DNA of 34,393 nucleotides from Lachnospiraceae bacterium (GTDB lineage Bacteria; Bacillota; Clostridia; Lachnospirales; Lachnospiraceae): NCBI GenBank assembly GCA_022797375.1, contig JAAWKM010000023.1, positions 1 to 34,393 of the forward strand, read 5' to 3'. Shown piece by piece: positions 1 to 10,122 of this stretch (position 1 is its first letter; each line of letters starts with the position of its first letter). The notes under the pieces were generated by a model. It saw only the letters and a program-made list of their open reading frames with translations, ran no database searches and was not told where the DNA came from. The position numbers and the translations under genes were made by a program.

Positions 1-67
1 GGCACATAAAGCCCCTGTGCCCCAAAAGAAACTTATGTTTCTTCTGCCACACAGGGGCTTAAATGCC
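1..67. repeat. Nested inverted repeat / hairpin (AAGCCCCTGTG ... CACAGGGGCTT with inner AAGAAAC-ttat-GTTTCTT)
   Basis: 9-19 pairs with 50-60 (11 bp perfect); 26-32 pairs with 37-43 (7 bp); GGCA/TGCC at the base. No clear T-tract on + strand. Confidence 0.7.
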
Positions 68-111
68 GGCGGGGTTAAAGTGCACCTGTCATGGAATAAC
101 AAAGCCCTGGC

Positions 112-214
112 ATATGGAACCTGCTGTCTTCAGGCAAAATGAATAATATAACTGGAAACTGTTAATTTTATTATTCTGGTTTTTATTATAAATTTGCAGT
201 GGCAGGTTCCATAT
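112..214. repeat. 13-bp perfect inverted repeat ATATGGAACCTGC ... GCAGGTTCCATAT enclosing 77 nt
   Basis: 112-124 is the exact reverse complement of 202-214. Confidence 0.75.
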
Positions 215-270
215 ATTATAAAACCGCATTTATTTCATTTGCTGCAATATAAATAATACCGCAGTATCTC

Positions 271-445
271 CTGTCTGCCAGCACAGGATAACTGGAAGTA
301 GTGTGAAAAATGATTCTAAGACAGCAAAAAACGCTGTCTGGCAATTATTACAATTTCACACAAGAAAAATGCAAAAACAGCATTTTTCATTACTATTTGT
401 GCCGTGCTTTGCACGGCATGAAGATTTTTATGAAACAGACGCGTG
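271..445. repeat. Composite repeat: CTGTCTGCCAGCACAGGATAACTGGAAG ... TATGAAACAGACG flanks with an internal GTGTGAAA-type hairpin module
   Basis: Flanks match the short copy near 20704-20753; the internal module matches 34299-34393. Confidence 0.6.
301..395. repeat. 95-bp structured repeat, copy 1
   Basis: 92/95 identical to 34299-34393. Hairpins GTGTGAAA/TTTCACAC, AGACAGC/GCTGTCT, GAAAAATGC/GCATTTTTC, followed by TGCCGTGC-ttt-GCACGGCA (400-418). Confidence 0.85.
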
Positions 446-559
446 TTATATACTAAATATATTGGACTGGCATTAGTTGTTATGTTATAATTAAAAACAT
501 GTCTGGAAGTTAATGATTTACATGCTGTTAAAACAATTTAAATATACTGGAGGCTAATA

Positions 560-1354
560 ATGAAAAAGATTAGTGAGAGAAAACGTATAGTAGTTAAAGT
601 AGGGACATCTACACTCACACATAAGACAGGACTGTTAAATATAAGGCGTGTCGGCCAGCTTGTCAGGACCCTTGCTGACCTGCATAATGCTGGACACGAG
701 GTGGTACTTGTTTCGAGTGGTGCAATGGGGCTTGGAATGGGGAAGCTTGGATTGCGTGAAAAACCAAAGGATACACCTGGCAAACAGGCATGTGCTGCTG
801 TGGGGCAATGTGAACTTATGTATATGTATGACAATTTATTTGCTGGTTATAGTGTAACAGTTGCACAGATGCTGCTTACTAAGTATATACTGCTTGAAGA
901 CAGGAGGCCTAATGTTGAAAATGCAATGGAGCGTTTAATTTCACAGAGGGTCATACCTGTTATAAATGAGAATGATACAGTTGCTATTGATGAGCTGGAG
1001 CTTGAAGTAGGGGAAAATGATTCACTTGCTGCTATAGTTGCAACAATTGCGAAAGCAGACCTGCTAATTATAATGTCTGATATAGATGGCCTTTATGATA
1101 AAGACCCACATAGAGAAGAGGATGCAAAGTTTATACATGTTGTACATGAAATAACAGAGGATATAAAGGCACTTGCTGGTGGTGTTACTACTAAATTTGG
1201 TACAGGTGGCATGGTGACAAAGATTAATGCAGTGGAAATTGCATATGAAGCTGGAATAGATGTGGTAATAATGAATGGAAAAAGACCAGAGAAATTATAT
1301 GACCTTTTTGATGATAAGGATGTAGGCACATTGTTTTGTTGTGGCAAAGAATAA
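560..1354 (+). CDS. proB: Glutamate 5-kinase (amino-acid kinase domain only, no PUA domain)
   Basis: RIVVKVGTSTLTHK, VSSGAMGLGMGKL, INENDTVAIDEL, FGTGGMVTKINAVEIA motifs. Confidence 0.93.
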   Translation: MKKISERKRIVVKVGTSTLTHKTGLLNIRRVGQLVRTLADLHNAGHEVVLVSSGAMGLGMGKLGLREKPKDTPGKQACAAVGQCELMYMYDNLFAGYSVTVAQMLLTKYILLEDRRPNVENAMERLISQRVIPVINENDTVAIDELELEVGENDSLAAIVATIAKADLLIIMSDIDGLYDKDPHREEDAKFIHVVHEITEDIKALAGGVTTKFGTGGMVTKINAVEIAYEAGIDVVIMNGKRPEKLYDLFDDKDVGTLFCCGKE

Positions 1355-1469
1355 ACATAGCAGTGGTGTTATGATATATAACAAAATTAAAGTATAGTAT
1401 AAATCCAGAAATTAAAAGTGCAGAAAGTTGCTTATACGCGGAAGGAAGTGCAGGAATGGAGGGGATAAT

Positions 1470-2249
1470 ATGTCATTAAATTATAATATTACAGCAGGCC
1501 AGGTTCTTAGGATACTTGGTTATGATAATCCGGAAAGCAGAAAATTCCTTGATGGGATTGAGGAAGAATATAATATAAAACTTCCAGCTGTTTTATGTGA
1601 TTTTTATAAGGCGGCATATAACTGTCCGTTATTATCAACGGCAGATATATGGACGGAGGAGTTTTGTACTTTATATGAAGTAATAGAAGAACAAATTGAA
1701 GAATTTGAAGAGGAGTATAAAGATAATCCAGAAGAAGGTGCAGATGATGAGTATTATATGTTTTCACAGTCTTTGGCAAAAATACCAAGAAATGAGTGGC
1801 AGGGACATGCCGCAAATTATCTTGAGATAGGCGGTGATTATGGTGCAGGTGTTATTAATTATGGTATATGTACAGATGATTTAGATAAAGAAGACCCTCC
1901 TGTTTACTATCTTAGTGAAGGTTATGAGATGACAGAATGGAAACTTTTGTGTAATACATTATCAGAGTATTTTATGCTTGTGTTATGTGATACGCTTTTA
2001 TGCAGGCAATACAGAACTGCATGGAAAACGCTAAATGAAAATGGATGGGACTATAATATATACGAGTCTGATGAAATAGAGGAAATGGCTGAAGAAATGG
2101 GAATAGATTTGTCTACATTGAAACCGCAGGTGCTTTCATGGGGCAAGGTAACATGTGGTTATGATGAGGAAAGAAAAATGATAGTAGTAGCATGTGTTGA
2201 TGATAATTATAAATCACCTTTTGTGGTAGGGACTATTTCTAAAAAATAA
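1470..2249 (+). CDS. SMI1/KNR4 (SUKH)-like protein
   Basis: IEEEYNIKLPAVLCDFYKAAYNCPLL resembles the N-terminal SUKH signature. Likely ATG at 1470 with upstream GGAGGGG rather than ORF start 1428. Confidence 0.55.
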   Translation: MSLNYNITAGQVLRILGYDNPESRKFLDGIEEEYNIKLPAVLCDFYKAAYNCPLLSTADIWTEEFCTLYEVIEEQIEEFEEEYKDNPEEGADDEYYMFSQSLAKIPRNEWQGHAANYLEIGGDYGAGVINYGICTDDLDKEDPPVYYLSEGYEMTEWKLLCNTLSEYFMLVLCDTLLCRQYRTAWKTLNENGWDYNIYESDEIEEMAEEMGIDLSTLKPQVLSWGKVTCGYDEERKMIVVACVDDNYKSPFVVGTISKK

Positions 2250-2255
2250 TGATAC

Positions 2256-2279
2256 TTGGAAATTTATAAAACAGACGTG
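2256..2279. repeat. Partial copy of TTGGAAATTT(A)TAAAACRGACGTG repeat
   Basis: Matches 20729-20753 except for one indel and one substitution. Confidence 0.55.
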
Positions 2280-2391
2280 GCAGATTAGAAATAAATGGTA
2301 GATTTCTTATAAAAATATGTTATAATGGAATGCAATGGCGGTTTATAGTTATAATAATATTAATAATAGTTATAGAAAGGAAAGAAAATTT

Positions 2392-2769
2392 ATGAAAAAT
2401 ATAATCAAGACAGATAAAGCACCAGCAGCTATTGGACCATATTCACAGGCAGTTGAAGTAAATGGAATGGTGTATACATCAGGTGTAATACCTGTTGACC
2501 CTGCAACTGGTGAAATTACAGGCAGTACAGCAGCTGACCAGGCAGAGCAGGTGTTTTCAAATCTTAAGAGTTTAATTGAAGCATCAGGGACTACTATGGA
2601 AAATATAATTAAAACAGTTGTATTTTTAAAAGATATGGAGGATTTTGCCGGTGTAAACGGGGTTTATGCTAAGTATTTCCCACAGCCTTATCCTGCAAGG
2701 TCATGTGTTGAGGTGGCAAGGCTTCCTAAAGATGTTATGCTTGAAGTTGAGGCAATAGCTGTAAAATAA
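2392..2769 (+). CDS. ridA: RidA family reactive intermediate/imine deaminase
   Basis: IIKTDKAPAAIGPYSQAVEVNGMVYTSGVIPVDPATGEI...YPARSCVEVARLPKDVMLEVEAIA; internal ATG at 2392 is the canonical start. Confidence 0.93.
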   Translation: MKNIIKTDKAPAAIGPYSQAVEVNGMVYTSGVIPVDPATGEITGSTAADQAEQVFSNLKSLIEASGTTMENIIKTVVFLKDMEDFAGVNGVYAKYFPQPYPARSCVEVARLPKDVMLEVEAIAVK

Positions 2770-2968
2770 ATAGTACCTGGTGTAGTTTATGCATACATTT
2801 TCTACGCAGACCGGCGTAATAAGCTTTGCTTCTCTATAATAGTAGAATATTCTATATACGTAGAAAGAAACTTAATAATTTACCTGCCTTTTAGGCACTA
2901 TATGCCATATTTCCAAAAAAATGCGCTAAAACAGGAGATTTTTTGTTAAATTTATGTTAAAAGAGGTG

Positions 2969-2997
2969 TTGACAAATAATACTGGCGTTGCTATAAT
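2969..2997 (+). promoter_or_regulatory. Consensus sigma-A promoter upstream of the NlpC/P60 gene
   Basis: TTGACA - 17 nt - TATAAT, exact matches to both hexamers. Confidence 0.8.
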
Positions 2998-3122
2998 TGG
3001 TTTTGCAATGTAATAGATTTGTAATAATTATTCTATTTATTTGACAATATTTATGTTTAATGAAGAAAGTACAGTAAATTTATATTAAATTGATTATAGG
3101 AAGAAACTAATTGGAGGTAATT

Positions 3123-4565
3123 ATGGTTAAGACACATTGGGTTAAACGTGCTGCTGTATTAGGAACTGCAATGACATTATCACTTGCGTGCTGTAATATA
3201 CCAGGTGCACCAGCAGCAAGTGCAACAGCAGTTTGCCAGGAAACAGAAATAGCAGGTATTTCATTGTCTTTAGATAAGTATTATTCTACAAATTTTGTTG
3301 AAAGGGCTGTTCCGGAAAGTGATACCAGTACAGTATTACCGGAAACATCATCTGAACCAGCATCAACTGCTGGACCGGTATCTGCGTCAAAGACAGAGAA
3401 AACAAGCCAGGCCAGAAAAAGTGTAACAAAAAAGAAAACTAATACACACAAGGTTTCAGAACGCTGGAAGACAACAGGTATATCAATAGCTGATAATTAT
3501 GTTAATATCCGCAGGCATCCACGTATAAAGGACTCAAAGGTTATAGGTAAATTGTACAGAGGTTCAGCAGCCAGGATAATCCGTACATGTAAAGGTGGAT
3601 GGGTACAGATAGATTCAGGCGGATTTAAAGGTTATATAAAGAAAGAATTTCTTGCAACAGGTGCTGAAGCAGAAAAGCTTGCAGACAAGTATGGTACTAA
3701 ATACATAACAGTTAAGGAAGGCACAATTACACTTAATGTAAGGTCAAGGACAAGTACAAAGTCAACAATTGTCACACAGATTCCAGAAGAGGAAAGGTTT
3801 TATGTAGAAAAGTTATGTGGTGACAACTGGGTAAGGATTTCAATAGATGATGGCAGGGGATATGTTGCCAAAGAATTTGTTAATGTAAGAGTAAGGTTTA
3901 AGAAAGCTGTTTCTATGAAGGAAGAACGTGCAAGGGCACGTGCAAAAGCAGCAGCAGAAAGAGCAGAGCAGGAAAGGCTCCGGGCACTTGCAGCAGAGAG
4001 GGCAGCAGCCAGTGAAAGTTCATCAAGCAGCAGCAGTTCATCATCAGGAAGCAGCTCATCAAGCAGTTATAGCTCATCAAGCAGCAGTTCGTCATCAGGA
4101 AGCAGTTCATCAAGCAGCCATAGTTCATCAAGCAGTAGTTCATCAAGTAGCAGCAGTTCATCATCAGGAAGCTCTTCATCAGGAAGCAGCTCAAATTATG
4201 GCAGCAGTACAGGGGCACAGATAGCAGCATATGCGCAGAAGTTTGTTGGTAATAAGTATGTATATGGCGGTACAAGCCTTACAAACGGAACAGACTGTTC
4301 AGGGTTTACAATGAGTGTATATGCACAGTTTGGATATAGTATTCCAAGAACTTCAAGTGCCCAGTCAACATATGGTACAAGTGTAAGTTTGTCTAATTTA
4401 CAGGCAGGAGACTTAGTATTCTATAAAAATGGCAGTTCAGTAGGACATGTTGGCATGTATATTGGCGGTGGTTCAATAGTCCATGCAAGTAATGAAAGAG
4501 ATGGAATTAAGATTTCAGATATGTATTACAGACAGCCATGTGGTGCAAGAAGAATAGTTGGCTAA
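3123..4565 (+). CDS. Secreted cell-wall hydrolase: signal peptide, two SH3b domains, Ser-rich linker, C-terminal NlpC/P60
   Basis: Signal-like N-terminus; VNIRRHPRIKDSKVIGKL and LNVRSRTSTKSTIVTQI SH3b repeats; TDCSGFTMSVYAQFGYSIPRTS, GDLVFYKNGSSVGHVGMYIGGGSIVHAS NlpC/P60 motifs. Confidence 0.92.
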   Translation: MVKTHWVKRAAVLGTAMTLSLACCNIPGAPAASATAVCQETEIAGISLSLDKYYSTNFVERAVPESDTSTVLPETSSEPASTAGPVSASKTEKTSQARKSVTKKKTNTHKVSERWKTTGISIADNYVNIRRHPRIKDSKVIGKLYRGSAARIIRTCKGGWVQIDSGGFKGYIKKEFLATGAEAEKLADKYGTKYITVKEGTITLNVRSRTSTKSTIVTQIPEEERFYVEKLCGDNWVRISIDDGRGYVAKEFVNVRVRFKKAVSMKEERARARAKAAAERAEQERLRALAAERAAASESSSSSSSSSSGSSSSSSYSSSSSSSSSGSSSSSSHSSSSSSSSSSSSSSSGSSSSGSSSNYGSSTGAQIAAYAQKFVGNKYVYGGTSLTNGTDCSGFTMSVYAQFGYSIPRTSSAQSTYGTSVSLSNLQAGDLVFYKNGSSVGHVGMYIGGGSIVHASNERDGIKISDMYYRQPCGARRIVG

Positions 4566-4588
4566 TATAATATTAATAATAAATATAT

Positions 4589-4613
4589 GCCGGGAGAGAT
4601 TCTCCCGGCTTTA
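4589..4613 (+). terminator. Intrinsic terminator GCCGGGAGA-gat-TCTCCCGGC-ttta
   Basis: Strong GC stem directly after the NlpC/P60 stop, with T-rich tail. Confidence 0.8.
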
Positions 4614-4644
4614 GTTTTCGGTTAAAATAATATGCAAGGGAGAA

Positions 4645-5355
4645 ATGAAAATGGCAGGGACAATGGTTCATCTTGTAATAGCAGATATACTGGCACAGGA
4701 ATGGGCAGGGACAGAAATTATTACACCATATGGCAGTGTTATGGTGGAATATGATTATTTTATAGCAGGAAATATATGTCCGGATGGAATTATGGCACGT
4801 AAAGGCTACGTAAGGGAAATGAAAAAGCATACACATTTCAGGGATAATATCAATGATGGTGATTTCCATAAAAAAGAAAACATTGCACTTTTCCATAAGA
4901 GGCTGGAAAGTTTTATGAAAAACAGTTTTAACAGCTTTAAAACAGACAGTGAAAGAAGTCTTTATCTGGGCTACTGGGTGCATATGCTGGCAGATGAAAT
5001 GTTTGTTGTGCAGATACGTCCAGAATTTTTAAGAAATATTTCCATAACAGGACTTACAGAAAAAAATATGGAAACTTTTAAATATTTTAGCATGGATGTT
5101 GATATGGTGGATTTCCGGATTGTTAACCAGTATGAGGGAATTCAGAGAATATACAATGCATTATCAGAAATAAAGCCATATAAAATAAGCGGGATGGTAA
5201 CAGAAGATGAACTTACAGACAGCCGTAACTGGATTTTACAATACTTTTTTGAAACAGAGCATACTGGAATAACAGAGCCTGTGTATATATCATATAACAG
5301 GATGATTGAATTTATTAAAGATGCTGCCAGTAAAATATCTGGTAGTTTCAAATAA
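4645..5355 (+). CDS. Zinc-dependent phospholipase C-like / hypothetical hydrolase
   Basis: MAGTMVHLVIADIL, FIAGNICPDGI, HTHFRD, LYLGYWVHMLADEMF pattern. Confidence 0.6.
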   Translation: MKMAGTMVHLVIADILAQEWAGTEIITPYGSVMVEYDYFIAGNICPDGIMARKGYVREMKKHTHFRDNINDGDFHKKENIALFHKRLESFMKNSFNSFKTDSERSLYLGYWVHMLADEMFVVQIRPEFLRNISITGLTEKNMETFKYFSMDVDMVDFRIVNQYEGIQRIYNALSEIKPYKISGMVTEDELTDSRNWILQYFFETEHTGITEPVYISYNRMIEFIKDAASKISGSFK

Positions 5356-5395
5356 CTGCCATTACATCTGCTGTAGATGCAATGGCAGTTAAAAT
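5354..5395. terminator. Bidirectional terminator between convergent genes
   Basis: AACTGCCATT ... AATGGCAGTT followed by A/T-rich sequence, between the 4645(+) and 5440(-) genes. Confidence 0.7.
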
Positions 5396-5439
5396 ATTAC
5401 AAGGCAGGACAGTATATCTGCCTGTGTTATTTATTGTTA

Positions 5440-6825
<1,386 letters not shown>

Positions 6826-7243
6826 TTACTGGTATTCATTGGAATTGTATAATTGTATTCCATCCATAACAGTATTGCACAAAACTTCCAATAATTCAAT
6901 AATTTTTTTATTATATAGAGTGGATTTTATGAAATCTAAAATTATTGTACAAAATAATAATTATACTTTTGCCCTGGAATACTATGTATTGTTGCATGGT
7001 TTACCATAACGGGATGCGTGCAAAAGCCAGGTCTGTGTTATATAGTTTTGTATCTTTTCCGCACATCTTAATAAATAATAGCAAAACTGCAAGCAGACTT
7101 AATAAAATTAAAAAAGTAAAATATGAACAGATTATTTACAATTTAGACATATTTTGGACATATTTAACCGTTATCATCATAATCAGAAAGTGAAAACTTT
7201 CTACTCCCACCCTATTATACGCTGGATAACGTAAGTTATCCGA

Positions 7244-7272
7244 CAAAAAGAGCCTTCCCGGGCTCTTTTTGT
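7244..7272 (+). terminator. Intrinsic terminator AAAAAGAGCC-ttccc-GGGCTCTTTTT
   Basis: Perfect stem with T-tract, preceded by small hairpin GGATAAC-gtaa-GTTATCC. Confidence 0.75.
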
Positions 7273-7450
7273 TTTTTACAAGAAAATTTTTATAGCAAGC
7301 CAGACAGGTATATGTTATAACTATATTGGTTAATTGTTAATATACAGACAGGTATATGTAAAAGGAATTATATGCAGAACACATAATGTATAAGTTTTTG
7401 TATTTTTATAATATAATTGCTGTCTGTAAGATATAAGGAGAAATAACTTT

Positions 7451-8104
7451 ATGTCATGGAAATATATATTATTTGATTTAGATGGGACTATTACCGATTC
7501 ACATGATGGTATTATTAATTGTATTAAATATGCACTTGGCGAAATGGGGTATGACATACCATGTAATGAAGAACTTTATAGATATATTGGACCGCCGCTT
7601 TATAAGGGCTTCCAGGATATTGCAGGCATGGGGCGGGAAGAGGCTTTAAGGGCGGCTGCCATATACCGCAGTAAATATAGTGTTACAGGGCTTTTTGAAA
7701 ACAAGCCATATGATGGTATAGAGGAAGTACTTAAGGTTTTAAAGGAACATGGCAAGATAATAATGCTTGCAACTTCCAAGCCAGAAGAATACGCTGTCAG
7801 GATTTTAGAACATTTTAATCTTTCCAGGTATTTTGACGGGATTACAGGAGGCGCTATTGATGGAAGCCATAATGACAAGGATATTATTATAGAAAAAAGT
7901 ATTTTAAGACTGGGTTTGTCTTCTTATGATAAATCTAATATAATAATGGTTGGTGACAGGAAATATGATATAATTGGCGCTAAGGCATGTGGGATAACAT
8001 CAGCGGGGGTTTATTATGGGTTTGCAAAGGAAGGTGAGCTGGAAGCTTCTGGAGCGGATTATATAATAAATACAGTTAGTGAAATAACAGATTTATTGCT
8101 TTAA
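7451..8104 (+). CDS. HAD-superfamily hydrolase (phosphoglycolate phosphatase/PpaX-like)
   Basis: ILFDLDGTITDSHDGI, LATSKPEEYA, IIMVGDRKYDIIGAKACGI. Confidence 0.9.
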   Translation: MSWKYILFDLDGTITDSHDGIINCIKYALGEMGYDIPCNEELYRYIGPPLYKGFQDIAGMGREEALRAAAIYRSKYSVTGLFENKPYDGIEEVLKVLKEHGKIIMLATSKPEEYAVRILEHFNLSRYFDGITGGAIDGSHNDKDIIIEKSILRLGLSSYDKSNIIMVGDRKYDIIGAKACGITSAGVYYGFAKEGELEASGADYIINTVSEITDLLL

Positions 8105-8247
8105 ATATTATAATGTAATATAATTTGTATTAAATATTAATGTTTTGGCAGAAAATGTGACCGGGTTATGGGCAGGCAGTAAGGCAGATTGCAGATATCA
8201 TTTGACTGGCAGCGGAAATATAGAATTAGCATTGATGGAGGATTATT

Positions 8248-9363
8248 ATGACAGGGAAGAATAATGTAAACCAGGCAGGCGGGAAATCTAAAAATACTAA
8301 AAAAATAATTATAATTGCAGCAGCGTGTGTTATGTTGTTCCTGGCAGGTTTGGCATCAGGGCTTTTAGCACCTTCTGTAAAGGAAAAAATTGATAATATA
8401 TCAGGTAATAAATTTAATGTAAAAGAATATATAGATGTGGGTGATTATAAATCGCTTAATGTTTCAATTGCAGTTACGCAGGATGATATAGATTTAGAAA
8501 TTGATGATTTAAGGGAACAATATAAAATTTATGAACAGCTCGATGGAACTGTTGCAGATGGTGATACGGTATATGCAGATATTGTTGGATATGTTAACGG
8601 CAGAAGAGCAGATGATACATGTAGCACAGATTATGTGATTATTGGCTCAGGTGAATGGCTGGAAGGCTTTGAAGATGCATTAAAAGGGGTTAAGACAGGC
8701 ACTACAGCAGAATTTACAATACCAGTGCCTATGGGCACATATGGCAATAATGAAATAGATGGGCAGAATGTGAATTTTAAGGTAAAGGTGGAATATATTT
8801 GTGGTGATTCCATTGTTCCAGAATATACCGATGATTTTGTACAGTCTGTATCAGAATATAATACTACAGATGAATATAATGAGTACCTGCGCCAGAAACT
8901 TGCAAAGGAAAATGAAGCAGACAGAGGGGAATTTGCATGGACAGATTTTATGGAAATCTGCAATGTAATAAAATACCCTAAGGATATGATGGAAGAAGCG
9001 AGGAAAACTGTGTTACAGGGGTATTATGATATGGCTGTTGTGTATGGGTGCAATGAGGATGAAGTATTTTTGATGTTTGGCTATGATTCAGAAGAAGATT
9101 TCAGGAAAACCGATTTAGAAGAACTTGCACAGGATACAGTAAAGGAAAACCTTGCAGCGCAGGCACTGGCAGACCTTGAGGGGATATCTTATACAGAGGA
9201 AGAATATAATTCAGTTGTAGAGGAAGAATATTTCCCAGAAGAGAATTCTTCAAAAGAAGAATATGAGAAAAAGAACAGGCAGGCTTTAAAGGATGCTGCT
9301 CTTATGAAAGCTGTTAAAAAATGGCTTGCAGAAAATATTTCATTTGATACGGGTACAGAATAA
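8248..9363 (+). CDS. Membrane-anchored trigger-factor/FKBP-like peptidyl-prolyl isomerase
   Basis: N-terminal TM, then DGDTVYADIVGYVNG...GSGEWLEGFEDALKGVKTG FKBP-like segment and trigger-factor-like helical C-terminus. Confidence 0.7.
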   Translation: MTGKNNVNQAGGKSKNTKKIIIIAAACVMLFLAGLASGLLAPSVKEKIDNISGNKFNVKEYIDVGDYKSLNVSIAVTQDDIDLEIDDLREQYKIYEQLDGTVADGDTVYADIVGYVNGRRADDTCSTDYVIIGSGEWLEGFEDALKGVKTGTTAEFTIPVPMGTYGNNEIDGQNVNFKVKVEYICGDSIVPEYTDDFVQSVSEYNTTDEYNEYLRQKLAKENEADRGEFAWTDFMEICNVIKYPKDMMEEARKTVLQGYYDMAVVYGCNEDEVFLMFGYDSEEDFRKTDLEELAQDTVKENLAAQALADLEGISYTEEEYNSVVEEEYFPEENSSKEEYEKKNRQALKDAALMKAVKKWLAENISFDTGTE

Positions 9364-9375
9364 TGAACGCTGCCC

Positions 9376-9408
9376 GTTACTATAGACGGCATAGCCGTGG
9401 ATAGTAAC
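9376..9408. repeat. Palindromic hairpin GTTACTAT-ag-ACGGC-ata-GCCGT-gg-ATAGTAAC
   Basis: 8-bp outer and 5-bp inner stems separated by a 2x2 internal loop. Confidence 0.7.
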
Positions 9409-9443
9409 TGATATCTGTATTTTACAGGAAGGGGTGGATATTT

Positions 9444-10034
9444 ATGGATAGAACAAATAATAAATATACCATAGGTGATTATTCTTTTTCAAATAAAGGC
9501 GATTATGAAAGGGCGCTCAAAGAGAAAGAAGCTATATCATATATTGTTGCCAATACTAACATGGCGGATATGAAGTCTGTACTTAAAGTTTATAACAGGT
9601 CGGTTGAAAAGAAATCATTCCAGACTGTATTGGGGCTTGAATTTGTAAGGAATATGCGTAAAAACCTTATTAATTCAGGAATTGTGTCAGATGATACAAT
9701 CCAGACGGTTCCAGTCCCGCCTGCAAATAGTGGGAAACTGCCAAAAGCAGATAACAGCCTGGCACATGATATGGCAGAAAAGTATAAGCTTGCTTATGAG
9801 AATGAACATACAGGCATGAAAATCCGCAATATGGTAATAGTTTTCCTTGTAGTGGTTATAGGCGCTATGATGTTTATAACTTATAACAGCAAATATTCTG
9901 TCTTTACTTATTTTACTGATTATGAAGCAAATATGGAAAATGAACTGGTAGATAAATACCAGGAATGGAAGAAACAGTTAGAGGAAAAGGAAAATGAACT
10001 TAATGAAAGAGAAAGGGCTTTAGGAAACAAGTAA
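9444..10034 (+). CDS. Hypothetical membrane protein with C-terminal charged coiled coil
   Basis: Open frame with RBS; one TM (MVIVFLVVVIGAMMFITY) and EKENELNERERALGNK. Confidence 0.75.
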   Translation: MDRTNNKYTIGDYSFSNKGDYERALKEKEAISYIVANTNMADMKSVLKVYNRSVEKKSFQTVLGLEFVRNMRKNLINSGIVSDDTIQTVPVPPANSGKLPKADNSLAHDMAEKYKLAYENEHTGMKIRNMVIVFLVVVIGAMMFITYNSKYSVFTYFTDYEANMENELVDKYQEWKKQLEEKENELNERERALGNK

Positions 10035-10122
10035 TTCCTGTACACAGATTTTACATATTTGCCTGGTAAAATAAAAGAAGTATAAGGCTCATATATTTGT
10101 GGGAAAGGTTATGGTTGGCTTT

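Noticed and set aside
4014-4200. Possible CRISPR or tandem-repeat array
   Set aside because: Degenerate Ser-codon repeat in frame with no constant repeat/unique spacer structure.
3913-4275. ORFs at 3913-4275 (-) and 3928-4224 (+) in the Ser-rich tract
   Set aside because: Low-complexity shadow frames of the AGC/TCA repeat inside the NlpC/P60 gene.
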